DNA from: Lepidurus packardi
Lineage: Eukaryota > Arthropoda > Branchiopoda > Notostraca > Triopsidae
Reading direction: 5' to 3'
Assembly: GCA_023053545.1 (NCBI GenBank)
Contig: JAKZAN010000002.1
Location: forward strand, 12,458,790-12,522,789
Length of the DNA: 64,000 bases
Under the pieces are notes generated by a model. That model worked only from the letters and a program-made list of their open reading frames with translations. It had not been told where the DNA came from and ran no database searches. Below are positions 62,876 to 64,000 of this stretch, piece after piece; position 1 is the stretch's first letter, and the number at the start of each line of letters is the position of its first letter. Position numbers and translations under genes: made by a program.

Positions 62876-63417
62876 TAAGGCAAGTTCAATAAACTTTAAG
62901 TCCAGTGAACTTAAGTCCAGTGAACAAGGAACAAACTCAGTGACCTTGACTCAGTGAACTCAGTGAACACTGAACAAATTCAGTGTAAGGCAAATTCAGG
63001 TTAGTTGGCTACAGCGTTTTCCCTGGCTTTCGTATTCCCCGTCTGAAGACGGTACTTTATGCAGATCTAGCTTCTTTTTTTTAAATTTATCTCAGCGTGA
63101 GCACTGCTCGTTGCCGCCTATTTATTGGGTCTGAAGTTAAGTAATCAGTGAACAATTTTACAAACATACATTCATTTACGCTATTCCTCGAAAGGAGAGC
63201 GTAGCCATACTATAGCAAAGATATGGTAATAGCTTCTTTCCTTATTCTAGAAAGTCAGATAACTCGTACGTCAGGGAGAAGTCAGCGTCACTTCTGGTTA
63301 GTGGGTTAGTTGGGATGTAGGGTTGCTAGAGCCGAGATGGCGAAAGTATTTATTGCTTTGTAAGCGGTTGGGTCTGTGAGTATAGTCTGTGGGTTAAAGT
63401 GGAGTCGAAGTTTTTAT
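62876..63417. other. Non-coding stretch with short CAGTGAAC repeats
   Basis: Degenerate CAGTGAAC/CAGTGTAAG units from about 62898 to 62990, similar in flavour to 55901-56147. Otherwise nothing recognised. Confidence 0.5.
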
Positions 63418-64000
63418 AAGTCTCTTAGCAAAATAGCTCTGGATCTATTTAAGAGTCTGCAGTGGAAAAACAGGTGTCTGAGGTCTTGTTTCGAATGATT
63501 GTTACAGGTGCAATTTGGGTCTTGTGTCTTTTTAATGCGGTAGAGGAATGGCTTTGTCGGGAAATGTAAGGTTCCAAGTCTGATAAGTGTAGAAATAGTC
63601 CGTCTGTCTTGGTCCAGTTGTCAGATAGGTTGTAGCGTTGGAGATATCTGTAGATCGCGGAAGGGGGAGACAGAGGTAGACCATTCTTCTTGCCATTTCT
63701 GTAAAATCAGATGCTTTATATTTTTCTTCATGTCTTGGGACTTGTCGGTGAGCAGATTGTTATTTTTTGTGACTCTATTAAGAATGAACATGAGGCGTAA
63801 CGTTTGTGTTTCGGTGCAATGGCGTTTGGGATAGTCGAGTTGTTGTGGCTGAATCTTAAGAGTTCTTTCGAGCGAGAGGAGGTTTAAAGGAGGAATGCCT
63901 GTTTCAACTTCGAGAGCTGAAGTGGGGATAGTTTTGAGTGCACCGGTAATAGGAAGCAGGGCTTGTCTGTGTAGTGTTCGTACAGGGGCAAGGGAGGATA
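63418..64000 (-). mobile_element. Decayed non-LTR retrotransposon fragment
   Basis: Minus-strand translation from the right edge reads LHRQALLPITGALKTIPTS, then ALEVETGIPPLNLL, the region after the reverse transcriptase in Jockey/I-type LINEs (the usual form is GA-TTPT-ALE---GIPPL). It continues through LILQKWQEEWSTS, a stop codon (TGA), RLGTLHFPTKPFLYRI, and ends in DPNCTCNN...DLRHLFFHC, a C-x-C-x9-H-x4-C cluster typical of LINE ORF2 C-termini. The element extends beyond the window; this part is inactive. Confidence 0.75.

Noticed and set aside
63090-63160. A 5S rRNA-like segment (GTCTGAAGTTAAGTAATC)
   Set aside because: Only a short stretch resembles the internal 5S region; the rest does not fit the gene.

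Overview
This is a eukaryotic nuclear window, almost certainly from an arthropod and most likely a small-genome crustacean such as a water flea. The reasons are spliced genes with short GT-AG introns (about 55-200 bp, occasionally longer), a single-exon sloppy-paired/FoxG forkhead gene with an eh1 motif, an innexin exon, a BEL/Pao retroelement, a run of short secreted low-complexity proteins of cuticle-protein type, and a TTAGG-like motif. The organism call is inference from gene content; nothing names the species. No prokaryotic features (operons, CRISPR arrays) are present.

Layout. 1-9.6 kb: no gene seen, one old tandem duplication. 9.6-11.7 kb: slp/FoxG on the minus strand with a nearby poly(A) signal. 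11.7-25 kb: gene-poor, perhaps regulatory DNA for slp, with one clean non-autonomous DNA transposon (947 bp, about 50-bp TIRs, 8-bp target duplication). 25.0-32.6 kb: a 13-exon pecanex-like 4 gene (PCNX4), minus strand, whose exons I rebuilt from the sequence. Its introns hold an 18-copy 81-bp satellite and two foldback elements. 33-40 kb: four small two-exon, minus-strand genes for secreted proteins, each with a TATA box and a first coding exon of only two codons. Three share the motif VQV[S/T]N; one seems frameshifted near its end; a duplicated promoter-side block suggests a lost fifth copy. 41.6-43.7 kb: a two-exon gene for an unrecognised 646-aa helical/coiled-coil protein with a central hydrophobic segment. 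44.3-48.2 kb: a BEL/Pao element whose long ORF stays open although the reverse transcriptase is missing. 48.4-56.2 kb: a repeat-rich tract (tRNA-derived SINE with a long hairpin, 80-bp tandem array, several local duplications, palindromic repeats) that includes a lone first exon of an innexin. 57.3-60.5 kb: a two-exon HEPN + TPR + Sel1-repeat protein gene, minus strand. 61-64 kb: repeat fragments, a frameshifted THAP domain, and a decayed non-LTR retrotransposon that runs off the right edge.

How the genes relate. slp is a Groucho-dependent repressor, PCNX4 a multipass membrane protein, and the 33-40 kb cluster probably extracellular matrix or cuticle proteins made by local duplication. They look independent in function. 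The strongest candidates for something undescribed are the VQV[S/T]N secreted family with its two-codon first exons, the 646-aa helical protein, the HEPN-TPR-Sel1 protein, and the satellite-filled PCNX4 intron, whose most natural splice would create an in-frame stop.
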